Shown: positions 18,767 through 28,525 of the stretch, piece after piece
How positions within the stretch are numbered: position 1 is the first letter of the stretch
Layout: each line of letters starts with the position of its first letter
Source of the DNA: Gimesia sp.
GTDB taxonomy: Bacteria > Planctomycetota > Planctomycetia > Planctomycetales > Planctomycetaceae
Direction of reading: 5' to 3'
Length of the DNA stretch: 61,709 bases
Assembly (NCBI RefSeq): GCF_040219335.1
Contig: NZ_JAVJSQ010000038.1
Location: forward strand, 1-61,709
Position numbers and translations under genes: made by a program
The notes under the pieces: generated by a model
What the model was told of the DNA's origin: nothing
Seen by the model: only the letters and a program-made list of their open reading frames with translations
Database searches by the model: none

Positions 18767-20026
18767 ATGAAACGCAATCAAGGATGCCATTCTCTGGATC
18801 ACCAGATTGCCCGGCGACAATTCCTGGCGGGGGCCGCTGGTGGAGCAGTCTGCCTGGGGCTCTCGGATCTGTCTGCACACGCCGAGACGGTGAAAAGCCA
18901 GCATAAACGGATTCTGCAGGTGTATCTCCAGGGGGGCGTCAGCCAATTGGAATCCTGGGATCCGAAACCAGGAACTGAATTCGGTGGACCGTTCCGTGCA
19001 ATTCCGACCTCAGTTCCAGGCATGCATATTTCTGAGTTGCTGCCTCATACTGCCCAGAGGATGCATCTGCTCTCAATCGTTCGCAGCATTAATATTAAGA
19101 CGAACGACCATTCACAGGGACGCCTGTTTATGGAGAAGGGGAGGCGGGCCGGCGAGTATCCCTATATAGGTTCGATCGCCTCAAAGTATCTCGCGCCTGC
19201 GAATAGCGAACTGCCGGGATATATTCACATTTCGACAAGAGGACTCAGCGATGCGACGGCTGCTTTCCTGGGAGCACAGCATGCCCAGCTCAAATTTGAA
19301 GGGGTGAAGCCACCTCAGAACCTGGGATTACCCAAAAACCTGAACGCGACCGCAAACACACGCCGCCTGCAACTCCGGCAGCAGTTCAACCAGCAGTTTC
19401 GACAGGGACGCCGTAAGGCACAGACGGAAACCTTCGATGCTTCGTTTCAGCAGGCTTCCAAATTGATGGCCCGCAAATCGTTCTTCGAGAAAACACCTGA
19501 TGCCAAAGACCTGGAACGCTACGGCAAACATGATTTCGGCCGGAATTGCCTCCTGGCAAGAAAGCTCCTGGAGAATAATGCCACCTGTGTCAAAGTGACT
19601 CATCATGGATACGATTCTCATGCTGAAAATTTCAATTTTCATCTTGAGCAGCTCGGGGAATTCGACAAAACATTTTCCATGCTGCTCGATGATCTCCATG
19701 AGCGGGGCATGCTGGAGAGTACGTTGGTGATGGTCTATTCCGAATTCGGCCGAACCCCGAAAATCAATGTCCGCTATGGACGTGATCACTGGGGAACCGC
19801 TTGGTCGATCGCCCTGGGAGGTTGTGGTGTTCAGCCGGGAGCTATTATTGGTAAGACCAACGAAAAAGGGACTGCCGTCGCAGATCGAGAAGTCGACGCC
19901 GGTCACCTGTTTCATACCTATCTGCAGGCACTGGGCATTGATTCGACCCGCGACCATGAGATCGGCGGACGTTCGATTCCCATCGGTGATCCCACCACAC
20001 AGCCCATTAAGGAGTTGTTAGCATGA
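18767..20026 (+). CDS. DUF1501 protein with Tat-type leader
   Basis: The 419-residue protein begins with a twin-arginine leader (ARRQFLAGAAGGAVCLGL at about 14-31, ending AHA-E). The DUF1501 body follows, a family distantly related to the sulfatase/alkaline phosphatase superfamily: LQGGVSQLESWDPKP, NDHSQGR, THHGYDSHAENF, YSEFGRTPKIN and DHWGTAW are visible. AAGGAC lies 6 bases before the ATG. It overlaps the WD40 gene by 4 bp (ATGA), so translation is probably coupled. DUF1501 almost always accompanies DUF1549/1553, and the two are thought to work together outside the cytoplasm; the reaction is unknown. Confidence 0.93.
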   Translation: MKRNQGCHSLDHQIARRQFLAGAAGGAVCLGLSDLSAHAETVKSQHKRILQVYLQGGVSQLESWDPKPGTEFGGPFRAIPTSVPGMHISELLPHTAQRMHLLSIVRSINIKTNDHSQGRLFMEKGRRAGEYPYIGSIASKYLAPANSELPGYIHISTRGLSDATAAFLGAQHAQLKFEGVKPPQNLGLPKNLNATANTRRLQLRQQFNQQFRQGRRKAQTETFDASFQQASKLMARKSFFEKTPDAKDLERYGKHDFGRNCLLARKLLENNATCVKVTHHGYDSHAENFNFHLEQLGEFDKTFSMLLDDLHERGMLESTLVMVYSEFGRTPKINVRYGRDHWGTAWSIALGGCGVQPGAIIGKTNEKGTAVADREVDAGHLFHTYLQALGIDSTRDHEIGGRSIPIGDPTTQPIKELLA

Positions 20027-21081
20027 AGCCGCAACAGACCACCGAACCACTTGTTGCCTCCAAACCGGTAATTGACTACAACGCCGTCGATCCGGTGCTG
20101 ACCCACCAGACGGCTGAGTTCAAGCATAAATTCTCTCTGACCTCCTGCAAGGTGGATCCCACCGGAACTCATCTGGTGGCGGGAGCGGAAGATCTGGAAA
20201 TTCAGGTCTGGAACTTAAAGACCAAAGCACAGAGAACACTCAAAGGACATACCAGTTGGGTGCGCTGTTTTGATTTTTCCCGAGATGGAAAAACTCTCTT
20301 TTCAGCCTGTTGGGGAGGAGAGATTAAAGCCTGGAATCTGGCGGATGCAGAACCCAAACCTACTTTGAGCATACAGGCACATCAGGGCTCGGCTCGCTGG
20401 GTCCGTGTATCGCCCGACCAGACGAAACTGGCGACCTGTGGCAATGATCTGCTCGTGAAAGTCTGGAACGTCAGTGATGGCAAATTACTGCATTCCTTTA
20501 ATGGACACGAACGACACGTATATGCGGTCGATTTCCATCCGGATGGTCAACAGCTGGCCTCTCAGGATCTGATGGGCACCATTCACGTCTGGGATTTACA
20601 GACCGGTAAGAAGGTACGCAGCATCGATGCCGGCGTCATGACCGGTTACGACAACAAATTTGCCGCAGATATGGGCGGCGCCCGCGATTTCAAATTCAGT
20701 ACCGATGGGTGCGAACTGGCCAGTGCAGGGATTACAAAAGTCGTGAACTCCTTTGCTGGAGTCCAGGATCCCATCATTATGTTGTTCGACTGGAAGTCCG
20801 GTAAAGCCAAAGCGCAGCTCAAGCCTGATAAAACATTCCAGGGTATCGCCTGGGGGGTTCGTTTCCATCCGGAGAACTTCCTGATTGGCGCTGGTGCCAA
20901 CAGGAGCGGTAAAGGCGAACTCTGGTTCAGAAAGCCGGGTGAAGAAGAGTTCTTCCACACCATGAAGCTTTCAACGGCAGCCCGGGGGCTGGACCTGTTC
21001 CAGGATGGCAGGCACCTGGCCGTCGCTCATTCAGATGGGGCGGCACGCGTTTATCGCATGACCGAAAAACAACCCGTCTAG
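20023..21081 (+). CDS. WD40-repeat protein coupled to DUF1501
   Basis: The 352-residue protein is built of WD40 repeats. At least four are readable, each ending in a WN or WD step (IQVWNLKT, IKAWNLAD, VKVWNVSD, IHVWDLQT), with two more weaker blades before the C-terminus, so a six- or seven-bladed propeller is likely. It should act as a protein-binding scaffold. AAGGAG is 8 bases before the ATG, which overlaps the DUF1501 stop. No signal peptide is visible although its operon partners are exported, so it either stays in the cytoplasm or leaves by another route. Ends without an obvious terminator before the next gene 116 bp on. Confidence 0.9.
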   Translation: MKPQQTTEPLVASKPVIDYNAVDPVLTHQTAEFKHKFSLTSCKVDPTGTHLVAGAEDLEIQVWNLKTKAQRTLKGHTSWVRCFDFSRDGKTLFSACWGGEIKAWNLADAEPKPTLSIQAHQGSARWVRVSPDQTKLATCGNDLLVKVWNVSDGKLLHSFNGHERHVYAVDFHPDGQQLASQDLMGTIHVWDLQTGKKVRSIDAGVMTGYDNKFAADMGGARDFKFSTDGCELASAGITKVVNSFAGVQDPIIMLFDWKSGKAKAQLKPDKTFQGIAWGVRFHPENFLIGAGANRSGKGELWFRKPGEEEFFHTMKLSTAARGLDLFQDGRHLAVAHSDGAARVYRMTEKQPV

Positions 21082-21197
21082 AACACCAATGCACGGTGAC
21101 GGATCTTCCTTCTCGAAGATTAACTGTAGTTAAACGGGCGACAGCTGACTGAAAATACTCCGAGATAGACCACTCTGACTTTCAACAAAGGACGATC

Positions 21198-23567
21198 ATG
21201 AATCGACTGAACCTGTCTGCTTTCCTGGTACTGACCCTGCAGGTCAGTCTGATGTTGAATTCGAGTCAATTGGTACTTCAAGCGGAGGATGTACCACCTT
21301 GGGCAGTTCTGAAAGCCGCTCCCGATCAAAGCCCCTTACCAGGCACGCAGCAGTTAACCGATCAGAGTGATCTGAGTTCAAAAATGATACAGGGCATCGA
21401 TCAGTTTCTGTTAAAACAGATCGCTTTGGCCGCAGAGAATCGAGCTCAAAACTGGAATCGCGATTTAAGTTCACCCGCCGCATACGAAAAGTCCATCGTC
21501 CCTCAGAAGCAGGAACTGGCTAGTATTCTGGGACTGTCAGATCCGCTGGTTCCAGGACGTTTTGCTTCTCTGGAGTCTGCTCCTCAAAAAATTACAAATG
21601 ACTTTGCTGTTTATGAGGTGACCTGGCCGGTTCTCGATGATCTGCAAGGGGCCGGGTTACTGCTGGTTCCCTCGGGGAAGATCCACGGAGACATCATTGC
21701 GGTGCCTGAAGCGTCTCAAACACCGGAAGATCTGATCTTCTCAAAACTGCCTGGTGGCAGTTACGCTCAGCAACTGGCTCGCTCCGGGTTTCGCGTGCTG
21801 ATTCCGACTTTGATCAATCGTGAACTCAACAAATGGAATCTGAGTCAGCGGGAATGGCTTCATCGGGCAGGGTTCGAACTGGGACGGACTCTGGCGGGTT
21901 ATGAAGTTCAGAAAATTCAGGCCGGCGTAAAACTGCTCCAGCAGACCAGCGGGGACTCCACTCGTCCAGTGGGAATTATTGGCTGGGGAGAAGGAGGGCG
22001 ACTGGCTCTCTACGCGGCTGCGTTGGACTTAGAAATTGATGTCGCTGCTGTCTGTGGTTATTTTGGTCCCCGGGAAGAACTCTGGCAGGAACCAGCGGAC
22101 CGCAATGTATTTGGTTTACTCAATTCTCTGGGCGATGCAGAGATTGCCAGTCTGGTGGCACCTCGCACCTTGATAATCGAGAATGGAATGTATCCAGAAT
22201 ACGGTTATCGCACGACCGCAGAGGGGAATCTGGAGGTCATTGACGATCACTATCCCAAAATGAAGGGAAAACCAGGCAAATTACTCGTCCCCAGTCAACA
22301 AGAGGTCCGGGATGAATTCGCACGTGCCCGTCAGTTTGTGGCTGATTTGAAGACACAAACTCCCTGTCTCACATTGATTGAAGCGAATGAGGCTGTTGGT
22401 GACAAAACGCTGCAGGCATTGATTTCCAGCCTGGATACTGACGCGACACTCTCTACTGAAGTGAAACCAGTCGAGTTGAAAACTCGCTCGTACGCGGCAC
22501 AGCGACATGCCGGGCAACTGGCAGAAATTGAGAGACACAATCAGCGGCTGCTGCAACTGGCTTATGAGTCACGTATCGAATTCATGAAGAATCTCAAGAC
22601 TGGCTCTTTAGATGAATTTAAGAAAACGGTCGAACCATATCGTGATATTTTCAAGAAAGATGTCGTGGGCGAATTTGCTCTAAAGCTGCTGCCCGCCAAT
22701 GCCCGGACTCGCAAGTATCAGGAAGGACCGAAGACCGTCAGCTATCAGGTCGAAATGGATGTGTTTCCTGATGTGACCGCATATGGAATTCTCACAATTC
22801 CCAAAGATCTCAAGCTGGATGGTTCTGAGAAACGTCCAGTCGTCGTTACCCAGCATGGTCTGGAAGGACGCCCCCGGCACACGGTGGGGGAAGAAAAATA
22901 TGCCGCTTATAAATCCTTCTCAACCCACCTGGCGGAACGGGGCTTTATTACATTCGCGCCTCAGAACCCATATATCCTGTTCGATCGTTTTCGAACCTTG
23001 CAGTTCAAGTCGCAGTCGATTGGTCGGACTCTGTTTTCCATTGCGGTTCCGCAGCATCAGCAGATTACAGACTGGCTGAAAACACAGCCCTTCGTCGACG
23101 GCAACCGAATCGGCTTTTATGGGATTTCCTATGGTGGAAAATCAGCTATGCGGATACCGCCACTCGTTGAAAATTATGCACTTTCGATCTGTTCAGCTGA
23201 TTTTGGAGAATGGGTCTGGAAGAATGCAGCCACCGATCAACGATCCCTGCGGTACAGCTATGTCAACAAAGGGGAATATGAAATCTTCGAATGGAATCTG
23301 GGGGGGACTTTCAACTATGCGGAAATGGCAGCCTTGATCTGTCCTCGGCCCTTCATGGTTGAACGCGGTCACTTTGATGGTGTCGAACCTGATGATCGGG
23401 TCGCCCAGGAATATGCCAAGGTACGTTTTCTGTATCAGGCCCAATTGGGGATCGGTGATCGAACCACCATTGAATGGATCAAAGGTCCACATGCGATCCA
23501 CGAACAGGGCGCTTATGATTTCCTGCACCAGCATCTCAACTGGCCAGAGCCCGAAAAGTCCGAGTGA
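21198..23567 (+). CDS. Secreted two-domain dienelactone-hydrolase-like esterase
   Basis: This 789-residue exported protein (signal peptide to about 30; AAAGGA close before the ATG) has two alpha/beta hydrolase halves. In the first (about 120-410) the nucleophile elbow reads GWGEGG, with Glu265 replacing Ser, so it is probably non-catalytic. The second (about 495-780) has GISYGG with Ser644, an acidic segment ERGHFDGVEPDD and HxxH at 765-768, a credible triad. The arrangement mirrors the protein at 11868, where the first half is active and the second carries Glu. Family: acetylxylan esterase/dienelactone hydrolase group; substrate unknown, probably a plant or algal glycan ester. It ends 18 bp from the convergent PHP gene. 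Confidence 0.83.
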   Translation: MNRLNLSAFLVLTLQVSLMLNSSQLVLQAEDVPPWAVLKAAPDQSPLPGTQQLTDQSDLSSKMIQGIDQFLLKQIALAAENRAQNWNRDLSSPAAYEKSIVPQKQELASILGLSDPLVPGRFASLESAPQKITNDFAVYEVTWPVLDDLQGAGLLLVPSGKIHGDIIAVPEASQTPEDLIFSKLPGGSYAQQLARSGFRVLIPTLINRELNKWNLSQREWLHRAGFELGRTLAGYEVQKIQAGVKLLQQTSGDSTRPVGIIGWGEGGRLALYAAALDLEIDVAAVCGYFGPREELWQEPADRNVFGLLNSLGDAEIASLVAPRTLIIENGMYPEYGYRTTAEGNLEVIDDHYPKMKGKPGKLLVPSQQEVRDEFARARQFVADLKTQTPCLTLIEANEAVGDKTLQALISSLDTDATLSTEVKPVELKTRSYAAQRHAGQLAEIERHNQRLLQLAYESRIEFMKNLKTGSLDEFKKTVEPYRDIFKKDVVGEFALKLLPANARTRKYQEGPKTVSYQVEMDVFPDVTAYGILTIPKDLKLDGSEKRPVVVTQHGLEGRPRHTVGEEKYAAYKSFSTHLAERGFITFAPQNPYILFDRFRTLQFKSQSIGRTLFSIAVPQHQQITDWLKTQPFVDGNRIGFYGISYGGKSAMRIPPLVENYALSICSADFGEWVWKNAATDQRSLRYSYVNKGEYEIFEWNLGGTFNYAEMAALICPRPFMVERGHFDGVEPDDRVAQEYAKVRFLYQAQLGIGDRTTIEWIKGPHAIHEQGAYDFLHQHLNWPEPEKSE

Positions 23568-23585
23568 AACTGACAGGCCTGCGAT

Positions 23586-25604
23586 TTATTCATCTTTATC
23601 GTTGGTTGTCTCTTGAGTGAGCAGGTCCTCGACATGCAGCATAACGGCGGCATCAGCCTTTACCGCAGATGAATCAAGCAGCGCTTTTCGTTGAGCCGGA
23701 GAGAAGGAACCGTCCTCTTTTTGAGTTTTCGCAATCAGTCTTTGGGCCGTCTCGCGTGGTGCGCTGTATTTACCATCACCGTCCACATCCAGAAAAATGG
23801 GATTAGTGATTGCCTGAGAAGCCTTGCCATAAGTTGTCCAGCCGGGCAGGGTAATAGCATCTCCCAGTACAAACGCAACGACATAAGCGTCGTGTGGAGT
23901 GAGTCCCAGTGAAAAGGTCAGCGTCTGATCGGTAGGCTGGTTTGATTTCGTCTTGATGGTCTGGTGAGCAATCTGTTTTCCATTCACATAGATCATTGCT
24001 TCGCGCGGCTGAACCCACGATGGGGAAGCGACTCGTAACGTTGCGGTCAGCTTTGAACCTGTTTTTTTATCAGCGTGGATGGCATTCTCAGGTACCAGGT
24101 CTCCCATCTGATACTGTCCTTGCAGTTTGAGGTCTGCAAAGATTCCTGCTGATGCCACGGCCCGACCCTGTGTGAAAGCATCATACACCTCTCGGGGAAC
24201 GATCTCAGAGACTTTGTCAGTTGTACTTTTCAGGTATGTCCGAGCCTGTCCTACCGGATCATTCACGGTGTGGGAGTCTGTGGCTCCGACAGCGGTCAGT
24301 TTGGAACCACGGTTCAGCAGTGACATCCAGTCTTCCAGGGCGTAGAAAAAATCGGGGATTTTATTTGCAGGCTGAGCAACTTCATAACCGTTGAAGTTGA
24401 ATTCAGGTCCCTCACCCCGGTTCCCCGTGCGTCGATTGAAACGAAACCGACCGAATGGACCATCCGGAATACTGGGCCAGTAGGGGTGGTTCAGGATAAT
24501 TACCTCGGCTCCTTTGAGACGCATGTCGGCAATCAGCTCACTCCAGCTATCATTCTCCAGAAACAGGGGATTACGTCCCTTTACGCCACCGGGGACGGCC
24601 TTGTCCGGATCGAAGGGAAATGCCGTAAAATGTCCATTGCGGGTTGTGACTTCATCACCCGAAATCGCATGGAAGTGTGACTGTGTTCCCGTCGATTTCT
24701 GAAACGGACGGTAGTCCGAAATATGATTGTGATCGGTGGCTACAGCGACTTCGATTCCTTCGCCGGCGATTGTGATCATGCGTTCTTCGAATGTGGCATT
24801 ACCGTGACCGCTGCCGGGTAAGGTATGGATATGGCTGTCACAGGCAATAAATCCCGTGGTATCTACTTCACGTGAAATGATCAAAGTATGTGACTGGGGC
24901 TGATCGTAATTTACGACGATCGACTGTTTATCGTATCCCCATTCCATGCCTCGCGTGGCGTACAGCGTATACTTTCCCGGTGGTAATTCGAAAGAATCCC
25001 CTGTCCCCAGCGTATAAAGAATCCCGGGACGGACGGCGGTCATCGGCTGACTGGCATTATAGAGGTGGGGCAGTTCACCTGATTCATTCACAATTGTCAG
25101 CCGTGCGGGGACAGGCTGATCTTCCGGTGTTTGGACTTTTACGGTCACAGATCCCAGCTGCAACGCCTGCTTCAGAGGTCGAGGATCTAAAACGATATTA
25201 CGTAGAACGGAAGGTTGTCCTCGACCAGTAATTGCCAGGGTGTTTTCACCTGTTTTGAGAACTTCTGCAGGAACCGTAAAACCGATCCGCTGAAAACCGT
25301 CTGCCTGTTTATCAGCCCCAATCTGGCGGGTGTTTGCTTCCAATCGACCCAGGTCCTGGTCATTGATGAAGACCTTCCAGTATCTGCCGGAGCTTTGTTT
25401 CAGTAGCTTCAGATCAAACAGCAAAGTAAATTCAGTCGGATTGGCGTGAGCAGAGAATACTGTCTCATAAGTCTTTTTTCCTTCAACCTGATGCGACTTT
25501 GCATCAATGACAAGAGGAGATTCAGCGGAGCGGAGTTCGCTGGTAAAAAAGGCCGTGATGCAGACGGTTAATAGAATGAATGCATTATGACGGGACAGGT
25601 CCAT
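23586..25604 (-). CDS. Secreted CehA/McbA-type metallohydrolase (PHP domain)
   Basis: The 672-residue protein has a signal peptide (about 1-27), an N-terminal beta-rich region (30-245) and a PHP-type metallohydrolase domain (about 250-520). The domain shows CDSHIHT near residue 255, VAVATDHNHISD, a conserved HF(T)AFPFDP segment, ILNHPYWP and GATDSHT, all matching PHP metal-binding histidines and aspartates. CehA/McbA members include carbaryl hydrolase, but most have unknown substrates; here a phosphoester or other ester in the degradative set is plausible. The last 60 residues (DVDGDGKYSAPRETAQRLI) look like an EF-hand-type calcium loop. The gene is convergent with the esterase at 21198 and divergent from the peroxidase. 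Confidence 0.85.
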   Translation of the reverse strand: MDLSRHNAFILLTVCITAFFTSELRSAESPLVIDAKSHQVEGKKTYETVFSAHANPTEFTLLFDLKLLKQSSGRYWKVFINDQDLGRLEANTRQIGADKQADGFQRIGFTVPAEVLKTGENTLAITGRGQPSVLRNIVLDPRPLKQALQLGSVTVKVQTPEDQPVPARLTIVNESGELPHLYNASQPMTAVRPGILYTLGTGDSFELPPGKYTLYATRGMEWGYDKQSIVVNYDQPQSHTLIISREVDTTGFIACDSHIHTLPGSGHGNATFEERMITIAGEGIEVAVATDHNHISDYRPFQKSTGTQSHFHAISGDEVTTRNGHFTAFPFDPDKAVPGGVKGRNPLFLENDSWSELIADMRLKGAEVIILNHPYWPSIPDGPFGRFRFNRRTGNRGEGPEFNFNGYEVAQPANKIPDFFYALEDWMSLLNRGSKLTAVGATDSHTVNDPVGQARTYLKSTTDKVSEIVPREVYDAFTQGRAVASAGIFADLKLQGQYQMGDLVPENAIHADKKTGSKLTATLRVASPSWVQPREAMIYVNGKQIAHQTIKTKSNQPTDQTLTFSLGLTPHDAYVVAFVLGDAITLPGWTTYGKASQAITNPIFLDVDGDGKYSAPRETAQRLIAKTQKEDGSFSPAQRKALLDSSAVKADAAVMLHVEDLLTQETTNDKDE

Positions 25605-26113
25605 GAAGAGGGAATCCTAATGAGTGAGCGAGTTACCAGGTGGGCGGGAGAATCAGAAGTATTTACAACAGACACAATCTGCAATGAGAAGTGTTCCTGT
25701 CTGTAATCTGATTATAAACGACCGGTTCAAGAACTTCGCAGTGACGATGTGTGAATTTTCTGTGAACAGACTGAATTTCTCTGATGAATGTCACCGTCGA
25801 TTAATGCACCCTCAGTCAGTTACTTCATACTTGTCTTCGACTCGTACTCCAGGCAACTGCAAAACTGTACGGCTTTATCGCTCAGGAGGGGGATGAAAAA
25901 ATATTGTCAAAAGCGGTGGATTTCCGCGGCGGGTTTACGTTTATTTCTTAGAGACTCTGAAAGGACGACTCGAGGTTTTGAGCCGTCCGGTTGATCAACT
26001 TTTTTGTAGGGCGGGCCTTCGTCAATACAAAAACAACCACGCGCCTGGTGACTGGTGTAGCGCTGTTCGTTCGAACTGTGCGCCAGTGGCCTCGCGCCTC
26101 AGGAGATCCCATC
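25605..26113 (+). promoter_or_regulatory. 509-bp divergent spacer with structured leader of the peroxidase gene
   Basis: No convincing gene is present. Two structures stand out on the plus strand. One is a hairpin with GGACG (25963-25967) pairing CGTCC (25984-25988) and CTC/GAG inside, followed by the palindrome GTTGATCAAC and six or more T bases (26000-26005), which could act as an attenuator. The other is a hairpin at 26051-26087 (ACTG/CAGT, GCGC/GCGC, GTTC/GAAC) just before the ribosome site AGGAG at 26101-26105. They may form a regulated 5' leader; no known riboswitch class is recognised. Confidence 0.35.
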
Positions 26114-28387
26114 ATGCTCTTTCGAAAAACCAGTCATCAACGCAAGGCTTCTCGACTCTCCTCTCATATCTCAGTCGTCGAGCACCTTGAAACCCGTCAA
26201 CTGTTGTCCGCGACGAATTCACTCATGACAGAACCTGCTAATCATCATCATTCGATGTCCGATACAACTCCCGAATATCCGTCGATCGACGGAACAGGGA
26301 ATAATATCGACAACCCGGAACTGGGCAGTACCGGGACGCAACTGATTCGACTGGCCGAAGCCGCTTACGGCGATGGCCTGTCAACTCCCGCGGGAGAAGA
26401 CCGGCTGAGTGCCCGGGAAATCAGTAATGTGATCGCAGCAGCTGAGACTTCCCAGACAAATGCCCGTTACCTGACCGATCTGTTCTGGGTCTGGGGACAG
26501 TTTATTGATCACGATATTACTTTGACTGAAGCTGCTCATGATGAATATGGTGACCCGTTGGAAGCTTTTCCAATCGAGGTTCCGACAGGTGATCCCTACT
26601 TTGATCCGGACGGCTCTGGAGATGATGTGATCAGTCTGAATCGGAGTGCCTTTGAAGAGGACGAAAACGGCATACGTCAGCAGATCAATCAGATTACGGC
26701 TTTCATTGATGGGTCGATGATCTACGGTTCTGATGCAGAACGGGCCGACCAGTTGAGAACTTTCAGTAGGGGACAGCTGAAAACCAGCGATGGAGATCTA
26801 TTGCCTTACGGAGATGATGGATTCTTTCTGGCGGGTGATATTCGGGCTAATGAAAACGTGGCCCTGACGTCAATGCATACTCTCTGGGTACGTGAACACA
26901 ATCGAGTCGCAACTGAACTGTCGCTGGAGAATCCCGACCTGACCGATGAAGAACTTTATCAGCAGGCGCGACAGATTGTAATCGGTGAATTGCAGGCGAT
27001 CACGTTTAATGAGTATCTACCTGCGTTATTCGGAGAAGATGCTATCAGTAAATACATGGGATACGATTCCGGTGTTGATCCCAGTATCGCGAACGAGTTT
27101 TCCAATGCCGCCTATCGTTACGGTCACACAATGCTGTCGTCTGAACTGCTCCGGTTGGATGCAAATGGAGATGTTGCTGCCGAAGGTAATATCTCGCTGG
27201 TCAATGCCTTCTTTAACCCGGGAGAACTGGAAGCCAATGGGATTGATTCCCTGTTACGAGGCGCCTCAGTCAACCTGGCACAGGAAATTGACAATCAACT
27301 GGTGGATGATGTGCGGAACTTCTTGTTTGGGCCTCCCGGATCCGGCGGTTTCGATCTGGCGTCGTTGAATATTCAACGTGGGCGTGACCACGGGCTGGCC
27401 GATTATAACGCGACCAGGGTTGCTTTGGGCCTGGAAGCAGTGCAGAGTTTCTCAGATATCAGTTCAGATCCAGAAGTGGCAGCAAAACTGGAGGCCCTGT
27501 ACGGCATGGTTGATAATATTGATCTCTGGGTCGGGGGACTGGCAGAAGATCATCTACCGGGCTCGAGTATGGGGGAGACGTTCACCTCTATCATCGTCGA
27601 TCAGTTCCAGAGACTGCGGGACGGCGATCGTTTCTGGTATCAGAATATCTTTTCTGGTGATGTATTGAAAGAAATACATGATACGACACTCGCCGATGTA
27701 ATCGAACGCAATTCAGAGGTATCCGGTCTGCAGGAAAACGTATTCTTTGCACCGTCGGTGCTTCAGATCGACCTTGCAGATCTCGGGAGTAATGATGTTA
27801 CCATTCGCGAACGAAACGGAAATCTGGAAGTGGTTGACAACAGAACCAGAACCTTGATCAGCAGTCAGTCACTGGAAGGGATTGAGCGTTTAATGTTGAC
27901 CGGCAGTCATCACGAACCACAGCAGATCACCATTGCCAATCTGAGCAGTGCCATATTACCGGGGGGAATGGTTGTAGAATCAGGCAGAAGCCATTCCGAC
28001 ACATTAGTCTTGAATGGGACAAATCAGAGTGATTCGATTGCGGTGAATGTAAGTTCTGTAGACATATCCGGCCTTCAGATTGATTATACAGGACTGGAGC
28101 GGATTGTGCTTCAGGGGATGGACGCGAATGATACGATCGCGGTTGCCGGTGGGTTAGAAGTAGCTGTCAGCATTCTTGATCACCAGGATCGCGATCGACA
28201 TCATGAGAGAAGAGGAGATCAGGATCATCTCAAGGCGAAGCGAGACAATCACCATCCCAGACAGGAGCCCGTTCGAAACGTAAGGCGGGATTCAATCGAA
28301 CCCGGTATGATTGTGCTTGATCAGGTATTTGCTTCCAGTGAGCTGGACCAGATTCTAGACCAGCCACCCAAAAGACGTAGACGTTAA
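26114..28387 (+). CDS. Exported animal-type haem peroxidase with LEPR-XLL N-terminus
   Basis: I chose ATG 26114 because AGGAG lies 8 bases before it; the frame is open further upstream, but that start has no ribosome site. The 757-residue protein opens with a basic stretch and HLETRQLLSA at 24-33, matching the LEPR-XLL export signature of planctomycete surface proteins. The peroxidase domain (about 60-580) has WGQFIDHDI with distal His133, MIYGSDAER, WVREHNR, AYRYGHTML with proximal His338 and NIQRGRDHGL, so it should bind haem and oxidise halides or organic substrates. The C-terminal 180 residues have short repeats (SDSIAVNV, NDTIAVAG) and a basic DRHHERRGDQD stretch. A bidirectional terminator follows. 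Confidence 0.92.
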   Translation: MLFRKTSHQRKASRLSSHISVVEHLETRQLLSATNSLMTEPANHHHSMSDTTPEYPSIDGTGNNIDNPELGSTGTQLIRLAEAAYGDGLSTPAGEDRLSAREISNVIAAAETSQTNARYLTDLFWVWGQFIDHDITLTEAAHDEYGDPLEAFPIEVPTGDPYFDPDGSGDDVISLNRSAFEEDENGIRQQINQITAFIDGSMIYGSDAERADQLRTFSRGQLKTSDGDLLPYGDDGFFLAGDIRANENVALTSMHTLWVREHNRVATELSLENPDLTDEELYQQARQIVIGELQAITFNEYLPALFGEDAISKYMGYDSGVDPSIANEFSNAAYRYGHTMLSSELLRLDANGDVAAEGNISLVNAFFNPGELEANGIDSLLRGASVNLAQEIDNQLVDDVRNFLFGPPGSGGFDLASLNIQRGRDHGLADYNATRVALGLEAVQSFSDISSDPEVAAKLEALYGMVDNIDLWVGGLAEDHLPGSSMGETFTSIIVDQFQRLRDGDRFWYQNIFSGDVLKEIHDTTLADVIERNSEVSGLQENVFFAPSVLQIDLADLGSNDVTIRERNGNLEVVDNRTRTLISSQSLEGIERLMLTGSHHEPQQITIANLSSAILPGGMVVESGRSHSDTLVLNGTNQSDSIAVNVSSVDISGLQIDYTGLERIVLQGMDANDTIAVAGGLEVAVSILDHQDRDRHHERRGDQDHLKAKRDNHHPRQEPVRNVRRDSIEPGMIVLDQVFASSELDQILDQPPKRRRR

Positions 28388-28424
28388 CCGATAATGAGCG
28401 CTGGTTAAGATGGGATTCAATATA

Positions 28425-28468
28425 TCCGGATCCAGGATCTGGCTCCCCAATTCGGGACTGGATCCGGA
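28425..28468. terminator. Bidirectional terminator between convergent genes
   Basis: An 11-bp perfect inverted repeat TCCGGATCCAG (28425-28435) / CTGGATCCGGA (28458-28468) is extended by ATAT on both sides, followed by TTGTTTCTTCT on the plus strand. It lies between the peroxidase and the convergent GTPase gene. Confidence 0.7.
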
Positions 28469-28525
28469 ATATTGTTTCTTCTAGTTGTAATATTCTGACT
28501 AAGATAAATACACCAGCCTCATTTT

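Noticed and set aside
25624..25896. 90-codon frame in the peroxidase leader
   Set aside because: No ribosome site, no domain and biased composition; it is better seen as part of the untranslated spacer.
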